Origin: Zafaria ginkgonis
GTDB taxonomy: Bacteria > Actinomycetota > Actinomycetes > Actinomycetales > Micrococcaceae
Direction: 5' to 3'
Length of the DNA: 64,000 bases
NCBI RefSeq assembly: GCF_039540195.1
Contig: NZ_BAABEO010000017.1
Coordinates: forward strand, 164,598-228,597
Shown one piece after another: positions 49,679 through 57,722 of this stretch (the stretch's first letter is position 1; the number at the start of each line of letters is the position of its first letter). Position numbers and translations under genes: made by a program. Below the pieces are notes generated by a model, which saw nothing but the letters and a program-made list of their open reading frames with translations, had not been told where the DNA came from and did no database searches.

Positions 49679-50353
49679 GTGATCAAGAACAGGCATCTGG
49701 ACCGCCCGATGACCACTTGGGGCAGCAGCGCCGGCACGGCGCGCGCCGCCGTCCTGGCCGTGCACGGCAGGGGCCAAGGCCCCAAGTTCATGCAGGAGCA
49801 GGCCGGACGCCTCGCCGTCGCCGGGCTGCGGTTCTACGCCCCCTCCGCGGCCGGGGACACCTGGTATCCGAAGCCGTTCCTTGAGCCGCTGGAAAACAAC
49901 CAGCCGGACCTCGCCCACGCCCTGGAAGCCCTCGTCGCCCACGTGGCGGTACTCGAGGCCGACGGGTTTTCCCCGGACCGCGTCGTCCTCTGGGGCTTTT
50001 CCCAGGGCGCCTGCCTGGTGTCCCACTTCGTTCTGACCAACCCGGCCAAGTACGCCGGCCTGATCCTGCATACCGGCGGCTACATCGGGCCCGACCCGCT
50101 GCAGGTCCCCCCGGGCCGGCCGCTGGAGGGCGTGCCGGCGGTGCTGCGCAGCATCGAAAACGACCCCTGGGTGCCCGGGCCGCGCATCCAGCAAACCGCT
50201 TCCGCCCTGGAGGCGGCAGGTGCCCGGGCGGATCTGCTCATCGCCCCGGGCCACGAGCACATCATCACCGACGAAGCCATGTCCGCCGCCAGCGGGCTGT
50301 TGAACAATATGCTGCTGAACAACAGCGGGGTCCAGGCCTGGCGGAACGCGTGA
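49679..50353 (+). CDS. Alpha/beta hydrolase (carboxylesterase/phospholipase, MhqD-like)
   Basis: 224 residues from GTG 49679 (AAGGAAG before it). VLAVHGRGQGPKF near 25 is the oxyanion region; nucleophile elbow LWGFSQGACL near 103 (GFSQG); catalytic His in APGHEHIITDE near 200. Small cytoplasmic hydrolases of this type accompany MhqO-like dioxygenases in Bacillus quinone-resistance operons. Here it may hydrolyse an acyl product (for example a maleylacetyl derivative) to maleylacetate for the next gene. That step is inferred from order. Confidence 0.85.
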   Translation: MIKNRHLDRPMTTWGSSAGTARAAVLAVHGRGQGPKFMQEQAGRLAVAGLRFYAPSAAGDTWYPKPFLEPLENNQPDLAHALEALVAHVAVLEADGFSPDRVVLWGFSQGACLVSHFVLTNPAKYAGLILHTGGYIGPDPLQVPPGRPLEGVPAVLRSIENDPWVPGPRIQQTASALEAAGARADLLIAPGHEHIITDEAMSAASGLLNNMLLNNSGVQAWRNA

Positions 50354-50465
50354 GCCGATCGACCGGCCGAACGCCGACCGAACCTTGTACCCGAACAATG
50401 GACCCACCGCGCACCGCGCACCAAAAATAGCCCAGAAACAGACCACGAACAGATAGGACCGAAAA

Positions 50466-51563
50466 GTGTCTTTGGCTTTTGAGCATGTGACGTTGGGGCA
50501 GCGGGTCCTCTTCGGCAGCGGGAAGGCCGCGGAGCACCTGGCCGCGGAAGTCTCCCGGCTCGGCGCGGGGCGGGTGATGGTGATCGCCTCCGAGTTCGAG
50601 GCCGACCTCGCCCGCACGGTCGCGGCGGAGATCGAGGTGGCGTTGTGGCACCAGGAGGTCATCATGCACGTGCCCGTCGAGGTCGCCGAGCGCGCCCGCA
50701 CCGCCGCCGTCCAGGCCGGGATCGACCTCATCGTCTGCGTGGGCGGGGGCTCGACGACGGGCCTGGCGAAGGCCATTGCCCTGACCACCGGGATCCCGAT
50801 CCTCGCGGTCCCGACGACCTACGCCGGGTCCGAGGCCACCAACGTGTGGGGCCTGACCGAGGCCGCCCGCAAAACCACCGGCGTCGACGACCAGGTCCTG
50901 CCCGCGACCGTCATCTACGACGCCGGGCTGACCCTCACCCTGCCCGTGGAGCTGTCCGTGGCCTCCGGGCTGAACGGTCTGGCCCACTGCGTCGACTCCC
51001 TCTGGGGACCGCGCGCGGACCCCATCAACGCCGCCCTGGCCGCAGAGGGCATCCGCGCCCTGGCCGCCGGGCTGCCGGCCATCGTCGCGGACCCGGCCGG
51101 GCTGGAGGGCCGGGAACAGGCGCTCTACGGGGCGTACCTGGCCGCCGTCGCCTTCGCCTCCGCCGGCTCCGGGATGCACCACAAGATCTGCCACGTGCTC
51201 GGAGGCACCTTCAACCTGCCCCACGCCCAGACCCACGCCACCGTCCTGCCCTACGTGCTCGCCTTCAACGCCCCGCACGCCCCCCAGGCCGAGGCCCGCA
51301 TCGCCGCCGCGTTCGGCACCGGCACCGCACTGGAGGGCCTGCAGGCCCTGCGCGAACAACTCGACGCACCCAAGGCCCTGGCCGACTACGGGTTCACCGC
51401 CGACGGGATCGCCGAGGCCGTCGCCGTCGCCCTGCCCGCCATCCCCGCCACCAACCCCCGCCCCGTCACGGCGGACAACCTCACCGCCCTGCTTGCCGCC
51501 GCCCTCACCGGCGCGGACCCCGCCACCCTGACCGACGACGCCCTGGAAGGAGCACGGCGATGA
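50466..51563 (+). CDS. Maleylacetate reductase, copy 2
   Basis: 365 residues from GTG 50466. Near copy of 5126: about 42 differences by hand count, most in residues 35-65, 203-212 and 325-365, while the catalytic motifs GGGSTTGLAKA, GMHHKICHVLGG and LPHAQTHATVLPY are unchanged. Long stretches are also identical at DNA level, pointing to a fairly recent duplication or gene conversion. It follows the ring-cleaving dioxygenase and hydrolase, so it probably reduces maleylacetate made from hydroquinone. A truncated copy of the hydroxyquinol dioxygenase gene follows directly, as the intact gene follows copy 1. Confidence 0.93.
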   Translation: MSLAFEHVTLGQRVLFGSGKAAEHLAAEVSRLGAGRVMVIASEFEADLARTVAAEIEVALWHQEVIMHVPVEVAERARTAAVQAGIDLIVCVGGGSTTGLAKAIALTTGIPILAVPTTYAGSEATNVWGLTEAARKTTGVDDQVLPATVIYDAGLTLTLPVELSVASGLNGLAHCVDSLWGPRADPINAALAAEGIRALAAGLPAIVADPAGLEGREQALYGAYLAAVAFASAGSGMHHKICHVLGGTFNLPHAQTHATVLPYVLAFNAPHAPQAEARIAAAFGTGTALEGLQALREQLDAPKALADYGFTADGIAEAVAVALPAIPATNPRPVTADNLTALLAAALTGADPATLTDDALEGARR

Positions 51564-51648
51564 ACGACGCCACTCCCGCCTGAAGCAATGGATGCAGCAG
51601 CCGCCCACCCGCCTGCACCCGTTCATCCGTGACGCGTGCCTGAAGAGC
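51560..51648 (+). pseudogene. Decayed hydroxyquinol 1,2-dioxygenase gene (N-terminal fragment)
   Basis: Starts ATGAACGACGCCACTCCCGCC (MNDATPA), overlapping the reductase stop by ATGA exactly as the intact gene does at 6220 (MNETTPA). After seven codons the sequence jumps to a segment encoding LKQWMQQPPTRLHPFIRDACLK, which matches intact residues 41-62 (LKQLMQALTRHLHAFIREVRLT). In the intact gene the two parts are 120 bp apart, here 20 bp: a 100-bp deletion, not a multiple of three, so the frame is broken and a stop follows at 51581. Nothing recognisable of the rest remains before the MFS gene. Confidence 0.85.
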
Positions 51649-51723
51649 GGCTCGGCGCCGCTGCACAGGACCGCTGCACAAGGCCACTGCAAACCGGCAC
51701 GCTCCGTCTGGAAGACTGGCACG

Positions 51724-52929
51724 ATGAGGAATTCGCGCGGCATCATCGCCGCCCTGATCGTGCTGTGCCAGAGCTCCCAGTCCCTGGCCTTTGCGGGCAT
51801 CGCCCTGTTCCTGCCGCTGATCCGCACGGAACTTGGCCTCACGTTCACCCAGTCGGGGCTGTTTGCGATTGCGACCACCGCGACCTACGCGCTTATGCAG
51901 ATCCCCGCCGGCTACCTGGCGGACCGGTTCGGGGCCAAAAGGGTGTTCCTCATCGGCACGCTCGGGGTCAACCTGACGGCGATCGGGTTCGCCCTGCTGC
52001 CCAGTTTTGGCTGGCTGCTGGCCAACCAGGCGGTGTCCGGCGTGTTCCGCTCGCTGATGTTCGCACCGGGCATGGTGCTCATCTCCCGGCAGTTTCCGCC
52101 CGAGCGGCGCGCCACCGCGATGGGCCTGTTCGTGGCGCTCGGCTTCACGTCCAACATCTTCCTCAACACCCTCGGCCCGTTCCTGGTCGGCCCGCTGGGC
52201 TGGCGCAACCTGTTCCTGCTCTTCGCAGCGTTCGGGCTGCTGGTCCTGGTCCTTTACCGGTGCACGCCGGAAGCCCCCGAATCGGCCGAGGAGACCCACC
52301 CGGTCAGCCTTCCCCAACTGGCGAAGCTGATGAAGGAACGCATCCTGTGGCTCTGCGGCGGAATCCAGTTCGTCCGCCTGGCGGTCACCAGCGGTACGGC
52401 CATGTGGCTCCCGACCTACCTGGTGGCGGACAAGGGAATGTCGCTGCAGACCGCGGGCCTGGTCCTCGCCGCCGGCGCACTGCTCTCCGCCCCGGCCAAC
52501 TTCCTCGGCGGCTACATCGCGGACCGCTTCAACCGGCCGGCGGCAGTGATCGCGGCGGCGCTGGTGCTGATCGGCGCAACGCTGGTGCTGATCGTCCAGG
52601 CGCGGTCGATCCCCGCCCTGCTCGTGCTGGTCGCGGTCAGCCAGTTCCTGGTGCAGATCTACTTCGGTCCCCTGTTCGACATCCCGGTCCGTGCGCTGGG
52701 CCGCGAATTCGCGGGTTCCATCAGCGGCTTCTCCAACCTCTGGGCCAACGTGGGCGCGCTCTTCTCGCTGTACCTGCTCGGCTCGGCCAAAGATGCCTTG
52801 GGCTCCTTCGACGCCGGCTTCTTGCTCCTCGCCGGCCTGTGCGCGGCGGCGCTGGCCCTGGTGCCGCCCGCCGCCCGGGCGCTGTCCCGGGCCACCACGA
52901 CGGCGGCACTCCCGGCCGCGGTCCGCTAG
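51724..52929 (+). CDS. MFS transporter
   Basis: 401 residues from ATG 51724. Twelve predicted hydrophobic segments; MFS signature between TM2 and TM3 reads GYLADRFGAKRVFLIG (~60-75) and the matching loop in the second half GGYIADRFNRP (~262). The central loop (~178-205) is short. The frame is open further left to 51592, but that part encodes the dioxygenase relic, so an apparent fusion is accidental. Could export or import an aromatic acid; substrate unknown. Confidence 0.85.
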   Translation: MRNSRGIIAALIVLCQSSQSLAFAGIALFLPLIRTELGLTFTQSGLFAIATTATYALMQIPAGYLADRFGAKRVFLIGTLGVNLTAIGFALLPSFGWLLANQAVSGVFRSLMFAPGMVLISRQFPPERRATAMGLFVALGFTSNIFLNTLGPFLVGPLGWRNLFLLFAAFGLLVLVLYRCTPEAPESAEETHPVSLPQLAKLMKERILWLCGGIQFVRLAVTSGTAMWLPTYLVADKGMSLQTAGLVLAAGALLSAPANFLGGYIADRFNRPAAVIAAALVLIGATLVLIVQARSIPALLVLVAVSQFLVQIYFGPLFDIPVRALGREFAGSISGFSNLWANVGALFSLYLLGSAKDALGSFDAGFLLLAGLCAAALALVPPAARALSRATTTAALPAAVR

Positions 52930-52966
52930 CCCGAAGTTCCGGGGCGCGGGGCGCAGGCAACCACCC

Positions 52967-54199
52967 CTATTGGAAGTCGGCCAGCCACAGGTCGGGGCCG
53001 AACACCTCGTACTGGATGTCCTGCGGCCGCACCCCGCGGCCGATCAGGGCGCTGCGGACGGACTGCATGAAGGCAAGGGGACCGCACAGGTAGTACTCCG
53101 CGTCAGCGGGAAGGTCCACCTCGTCCACATCCATCAGGCCCGCCCGTTCGCGCTCCACCGCCTCGGGCCCCGCACTGCCGGAAGCAGCGGCCGCCGCGGA
53201 GGGCTCCAGGAACCAGACGTCCATGGACGCGTGCGGCAGCCTCGCCAGGTCCTCCTCGACCTGCCGGCGCAGCGCGAAGGTGCCGGGCGCATCGTCCGCA
53301 TGCAACAGCCTCACCTTGCGGGTCGAACCCGACTTGACCAGATGGGACAGCATCCCGGCCATCGGGGTGATCCCGATGCCGGCGCTGGCGAAGACCACGG
53401 GACGGTCCGAATACTCCAGGACCACGTCGCCGAACGGGGCCGAGAGCACCACCTCGTCCCCGACGTGGACCTCGCGGTGGAGCAGGTTGGAAACCTCCCC
53501 GTCCGGGGCGTTGCCGCCATGGACGCGCTTGACCGCGAACTGCCGGTGCTCGCCGTCGTCGGCCCGCGTCAGGCTGTACTGCCGCGACTGGTGGATTCCG
53601 TCCGGCATCAGTGCCCTCAGGGACACGTACTGGCCCGGCAGGGACGGCTTGACCTCGCGCGGATCGATCCGTTCGACCACGAACGTGACCACGTCCTCGG
53701 TTTCCTGGACCTTTTCGGCGACCCTCCACCTGCGCCAGACGGTGTCCGGGGACAGTCCGATGGCGTCGTAGAGGCCGCGCTCCTTGTTGATCAGCACGTT
53801 GGCGAACAGCCAGTACACCTCGTCCCAGGCGGCGGCCACTTCCGGGGTCACCGCCTCCCCGAGCACGTCCACGATGGCCCACATCAGGTTGTCGTGCACC
53901 ACCTGGTACTGCTCCGGCGCCAGGCCCAGGGCCACGTGCTTGTGGGAGATGCGCGAAACCAGGTGGTCCAGGGGCTGGTCGGGGCGTTCGACCAGGTGCG
54001 TGGCGAACGCGGCCACGGACCCGGCCAGGGCCTGCTGCTGCCGGCCGTCCGCCTGGTTGCCGCGGTTGAAGAGCCCGTCCAGGAGCTCCGGGCGGCCGGC
54101 GAACATGTGCTCGTAGAAGCGGCCGGCGATCTCTTGGATGTGCGCCCCGACCACGGGCAGCGTCGCCTGGATGATGGGGGCGGAGGTGTCTGACAGCAT
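52967..54199 (-). CDS. hmp: Flavohaemoglobin, nitric oxide dioxygenase
   Basis: 410 residues from ATG 54199. Globin domain ~1-140: the distal Tyr B10 in AGRFYEHMFAGRPELL (~29), Gln in NRGNQADGRQQQAL, proximal His in ISHKHVALGLAPEQY (~86), Glu in WDEVYWLFANVLI. Ferredoxin-reductase-like FAD domain ~150-260 with RQYSLT, NAD domain with AGIGITPMAGML and CGPLAFMQSVR. Converts NO and O2 to nitrate with NADH. An ~18-residue Ala/Ser/Glu insertion (EPSAAAAASGSAGPEAVERE) lies in the NAD domain. No visible link to the catabolic genes. Confidence 0.95.
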   Translation of the reverse strand: MLSDTSAPIIQATLPVVGAHIQEIAGRFYEHMFAGRPELLDGLFNRGNQADGRQQQALAGSVAAFATHLVERPDQPLDHLVSRISHKHVALGLAPEQYQVVHDNLMWAIVDVLGEAVTPEVAAAWDEVYWLFANVLINKERGLYDAIGLSPDTVWRRWRVAEKVQETEDVVTFVVERIDPREVKPSLPGQYVSLRALMPDGIHQSRQYSLTRADDGEHRQFAVKRVHGGNAPDGEVSNLLHREVHVGDEVVLSAPFGDVVLEYSDRPVVFASAGIGITPMAGMLSHLVKSGSTRKVRLLHADDAPGTFALRRQVEEDLARLPHASMDVWFLEPSAAAAASGSAGPEAVERERAGLMDVDEVDLPADAEYYLCGPLAFMQSVRSALIGRGVRPQDIQYEVFGPDLWLADFQ

Positions 54200-54343
54200 G
54201 ATCGGGCTCCCTTGCGGATCGGTTCTCTGTCCCTCCAGCATCACGGTTCCGTTCCCGCCGGGAAACCTTATGCGGGCGGTATTTACCGGTGGCCCAAGGC
54301 CAAGGGCCGCCGCGGGGAACCGCAACCGGGAACCTGAACCCTG

Positions 54344-55141
54344 CTACCTTCGGGATCCGCTCCGCAGCGCCCCGGAGTGCCGGCCGCCGTAGTCGTTGCC
54401 GATCTGGAGGGCCGCTTCCCGCAGGAGCGGAAGAACCGTTTTCTCGATGGATTCCGCGGGGGCCCGGTGCGTCTGCAGGGACACGTTGACGGCGGCGACG
54501 ACGTCGCGCCCGCTCCGCACCGGCACGGCCACACCGCGCAGGCCCTCCTCCAGCTCCTGCGACACCATGGACCAGCCCTTGGCCCGCGCCGAGTCGATCT
54601 CGGCCCGCAGCTGGTCGACGCTGCCGATGGAACGCTCGGTGAAGCGCTCCAGCTGGACCGAATCGAAGTACTCCTGCAGTTCCGGTTCCGAGAGCGCCGC
54701 CAGCAGGACGCGCCCCATCGACGTCGCCCACGCGGGGAACCGCGTGCCCACCCGGACGGACACGCTGAGCAGCCTCGGCGAGGGCACGCAGGCGACGTAG
54801 ACCACGTCGGGGCCGTCCAGGATGCACAGCGACGTCGTTTCGTTGAGCGCCGCGGCCAGCGACTTGAGGTGGGACTCCGCCACGCCCGGCAGCGTCTGGT
54901 TCGCCAGGAACGACCGGCCGATGTCCAGGCATCGGGGCGTCAGTTCGAAGTACGGCCCGTCGGCGCGGACGTAGCCCAAATCCGCCAGCGTCAGCAGGAA
55001 CCGCCGTGCGGAAGCCCTGGTCATGTCCGCCCCTGCCGCGACCTGGGAGACGGTCAGCCGCGGAGTCTCCGGAGTGAAGGCGAGCAGGACGTCAAAGGCC
55101 TTTTCCACCGACTTCACAAAGTACGCCGGCTGCTCCTCCAT
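54344..55141 (-). CDS. IclR family transcriptional regulator
   Basis: 265 residues. N-terminal winged HTH ~8-70 (SVEKAFDVLLAF, LTVSQVAAGADMTRASARRFLLTL), IclR effector domain ~85-250 (LPGVAESHLKSLAAAL, WATSMGRVLLAAL, GLRGVAVPVRSG). Resembles the PcaR/PobR/CatR subgroup that controls protocatechuate and shikimate/quinate catabolism. Downstream of aroE on the same strand (127 bp); candidate operator at 56190-56217 in the aroE-MHS divergent promoter. Confidence 0.92.
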   Translation of the reverse strand: MEEQPAYFVKSVEKAFDVLLAFTPETPRLTVSQVAAGADMTRASARRFLLTLADLGYVRADGPYFELTPRCLDIGRSFLANQTLPGVAESHLKSLAAALNETTSLCILDGPDVVYVACVPSPRLLSVSVRVGTRFPAWATSMGRVLLAALSEPELQEYFDSVQLERFTERSIGSVDQLRAEIDSARAKGWSMVSQELEEGLRGVAVPVRSGRDVVAAVNVSLQTHRAPAESIEKTVLPLLREAALQIGNDYGGRHSGALRSGSRR

Positions 55142-55268
55142 GGATCCCCCGTCTTTCCCGGGACCTGCCTCCGCACCCGGTGGCAGCGAAAAGGCTGCAG
55201 GCCCATCTTTCGATCATAAAGGTACGGGGACAACGACGGCGGCACGCACGTCCCGGAGCCGACGCACG

Positions 55269-56105
55269 TCAGGCCTTGGCTTGGAGGGCGGCGAGCGTGC
55301 TGCGCAGCAACGGATCCGCCTGCGCGGGCAGGCCCAGGAGCGGGACCATGGCGGCCGCTTGGGCGTGAAGGTGGTCCCACCCGTCGGCGCAGCGCAGCCG
55401 CTGCTTCCTGGCGGCCGCAATCGTGCCGGTCACGTGTCCGGCGTACACGAAGTCGTAGACGAAGGCGTCCTCGGCCAGCGGGGCCCCGCCCCAGGCCGGA
55501 GGATCGTCGATCCGTTTTCCGACCGGGGTCGCGTTGACGATCAGCGACGCCCGGGAAGCCTGGTCCTGGGCCTCCGCCCACGGGACCGGTTCCGCGTCCA
55601 TGCCCAGGCTCTCGGCGAGCGCGGCCAACCGCCTCGCCGCTTCGGGGTCCCGGTCCGCGACCGACACCCGGTCGACCAGCCCCTTGAGCGCCGCGAGCGC
55701 CGCGCGGGCGGCGCCGCCGGCCCCGAGCATGACCGCATGGCGCTGGTGCCGCCCGCCGAGCAGTTCGGCGACGGCGGCAACGTCGGTGTTGTGCGCCTCC
55801 AGCGTCCGGCCGTGCCGGATGAGCAGGTTCGAGGCCCCGCTGAGCCGGACCGCTTCGGTCGCGGTGTCGGCGGCCTCGGCGGCCCACTGCTTGTGGGGCA
55901 TGGTCACGTTGGCGGCGACGACGTCGGATTCCAGCAGCCGGGCGCGCACCCCGGCCATCGGGACGTTGAGGGGCACGTCCCAGGCCTCGTAGGTCCAGCC
56001 GCTGCCGAGCCCTTCGAGCGCGGGGTTCCACAGTCCCGGCGACATGGCCCGCGAGGCCTCCGAACCGATGAGGAACAGCCGGGAGGACGGTGTCGGGTTG
56101 TCCAT
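55269..56105 (-). CDS. aroE: Shikimate dehydrogenase (AroE family)
   Basis: 278 residues from ATG 56105 (AAAGGCGGCACC before it). Substrate motif IGSEASRAMSPGLWN (~12-26), catalytic NVTMPHKQ with Lys (~70), HNTD (~105), nucleotide loop GAGGAARAAL (~130). Interconverts 3-dehydroshikimate and shikimate. Because it is beside an IclR regulator and divergent from a metabolite:H+ symporter, a catabolic role (shikimate/quinate use) is at least as likely as biosynthesis. Confidence 0.88.
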   Translation of the reverse strand: MDNPTPSSRLFLIGSEASRAMSPGLWNPALEGLGSGWTYEAWDVPLNVPMAGVRARLLESDVVAANVTMPHKQWAAEAADTATEAVRLSGASNLLIRHGRTLEAHNTDVAAVAELLGGRHQRHAVMLGAGGAARAALAALKGLVDRVSVADRDPEAARRLAALAESLGMDAEPVPWAEAQDQASRASLIVNATPVGKRIDDPPAWGGAPLAEDAFVYDFVYAGHVTGTIAAARKQRLRCADGWDHLHAQAAAMVPLLGLPAQADPLLRSTLAALQAKA

Positions 56106-56189
56106 GGTGCCGCCTTTCAGGGGATGGGCTGCAAGGGGAAAGCCAGCCGTTGTGAGGAGCGTCACCCTGCGTGTACGCTATTCCATGGT

Positions 56190-56217
56190 CGCATACTGCA
56201 CACTTGCTCGGTATGCG
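56190..56217. promoter_or_regulatory. Inverted repeat, candidate IclR operator
   Basis: CGCATAC (56190-56196) and GTATGCG (56211-56217) are perfect 7-bp arms around 14 bp, midway in the 163-bp divergent region between aroE and the MHS transporter. The position and size suit the IclR regulator at 54344. Confidence 0.5.
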
Positions 56218-56268
56218 CACAAATGAAAGCATTGCCTCCCCGAATTACAGTGCGGAAGGACCAGCACC

Positions 56269-57597
56269 ATGACCAATCTCGCAGCCCGCCGTTCGTCGGC
56301 AGAGGAAGAGCAAAGGCTCAAGCGGGCCAAGAAGGCTGCCCTGGCCGCGTTCCTTGGCGGAGCCTTGGAGTACTACGACTTCTTCATCTACGCCACCGCG
56401 GCGTCGCTGATCTTCTCGAAGATCTTCTTCCCCGCGGGAGACCCCACGGTTGCGTTGATGGCTTCCTTCGCGACCTTCGGCGTCGCGTACGTGGCGCGGC
56501 CCTTCGGTGCGGTGTTCTTCGGCCATCTCGGCGACAAGATCGGCCGCAAGGCCACCCTGGTCATGACCCTGGTCCTGATGGGTGGGGCCACCTTCCTGAT
56601 CGGACTGCTGCCGACGTATGACGCCATCGGATACTGGGCACCGGCCCTGCTGGTGCTGCTGCGCCTGATGCAGGGCCTCTCCGCCGGCGCCGAAACCGCC
56701 GGCGCGTCCGCCCTGACCATGGAAGAGGCCCCCGCCAACCGCCGCGGCTTCTTCGCGAGCTTCGCGATGAGCGGGATCTCCTTCGGGATCGTGCTGGCCT
56801 CGCTGGCCTTCCTGCCGGTCGCCGCCATGAGCGAAGCCGACCGCCTCGCCTGGGGCTGGCGCATCCCGTTCTGGCTCTCCATCTTCGTCCTGGTCGCCGC
56901 GTTCCTGGTCCGCCGCTCGCTCGAGGAGCCGGAGGTCTTCGAGGAAAAGCACGAACACGGCGAAACCGTGAAGCTGCCCTTCGCCCAGATGCTCAAGACG
57001 CACCCGGCGCAGTTCTTCCAGGTCGCCCTGATGTCCTTCCAGGTGGTCACCAACACCTTCATGCAATCCTTCGGCCTGGCCTACGCTGTGTCCGTCGGCG
57101 TACCCGCGGCAACCATGCTGTGGGTCAGCATCCTGGGCAACGTCGTCGCCATCGCCACGCAGCCGCTGGCGGCGAGGCTTTCGGACAGGTTCGGCCGCCG
57201 CAGGGTCTTCATCACCGGCGTCATAGGGTCCGGGCTCATGATCTTCGTCTACTTCTCGGTGATCTCCACCGCCAACATCGCGATGATTTTCGTGGCCAGC
57301 ACGCTGATCACGGCCGGCACCTACGCGGCCTCGAACTCCGTCTACCCGGCCTGGTTCTCCGAGCTGTTCAACGTCAAGGTCCGCTACTCCGGCATGGCGA
57401 TCGGCCTGCAGGTCGGCATCCTCTGTGCCGGCTTCACCCCCCTGCTCGGCGCCGCCCTGGTCGGCGGGGACAAGGCCAACTGGGGCCCGGCCGCGTGGAT
57501 CGTCGCCGGATCCTCCCTCCTGGCCGTCGCCGGCGCCACGTGGGCCCGCGAAACCAGCAAGACCCCGCTGCGCGAACTGGGCAACCCCGTTCCGTAG
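56269..57597 (+). CDS. MFS metabolite:H+ symporter (MHS family)
   Basis: 442 residues, twelve hydrophobic segments. MHS hallmarks: LGGALEYYDFFIYATAASLIF at the first TM (~30-50), HLGDKIGRKATLV between TM2 and TM3, LRLMQGLSAGAETAGAS near 138, RIPFWLSIFVL near 202, and RLSDRFGRRRVF in the second half. Relatives carry shikimate, alpha-ketoglutarate, benzoate-like and other acids. Divergent from aroE and close to IclR, so shikimate or quinate is the best guess. A hairpin terminator follows. Confidence 0.9.
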   Translation: MTNLAARRSSAEEEQRLKRAKKAALAAFLGGALEYYDFFIYATAASLIFSKIFFPAGDPTVALMASFATFGVAYVARPFGAVFFGHLGDKIGRKATLVMTLVLMGGATFLIGLLPTYDAIGYWAPALLVLLRLMQGLSAGAETAGASALTMEEAPANRRGFFASFAMSGISFGIVLASLAFLPVAAMSEADRLAWGWRIPFWLSIFVLVAAFLVRRSLEEPEVFEEKHEHGETVKLPFAQMLKTHPAQFFQVALMSFQVVTNTFMQSFGLAYAVSVGVPAATMLWVSILGNVVAIATQPLAARLSDRFGRRRVFITGVIGSGLMIFVYFSVISTANIAMIFVASTLITAGTYAASNSVYPAWFSELFNVKVRYSGMAIGLQVGILCAGFTPLLGAALVGGDKANWGPAAWIVAGSSLLAVAGATWARETSKTPLRELGNPVP

Positions 57598-57634
57598 GAC
57601 CGGCTCCCGCTTCACCACGAAGCTTCACCACGAG

Positions 57635-57670
57635 GGACGCAGCCCCGGTTCCCGAACCGGGGCTGCGTCC
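57635..57670. terminator. Hairpin terminator, 17-bp perfect stem
   Basis: GGACGCAGCCCCGGTTC (57635-57651) pairs with 57654-57670 around two bases (effectively a tetraloop or larger). 37 bp after the MHS stop, convergent with the GHKL gene. Confidence 0.8.
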
Positions 57671-57722
57671 TTGGCGCTGCAATCCCCGCCCCGAAACTCC
57701 GTGGCCCCGCCCGTTCAGGACG

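Noticed and set aside
51592..52929. Apparent fusion of a dioxygenase fragment to the MFS transporter
   Set aside because: The left part encodes the decayed hydroxyquinol dioxygenase segment; the transporter's normal N-terminus begins at ATG 51724.
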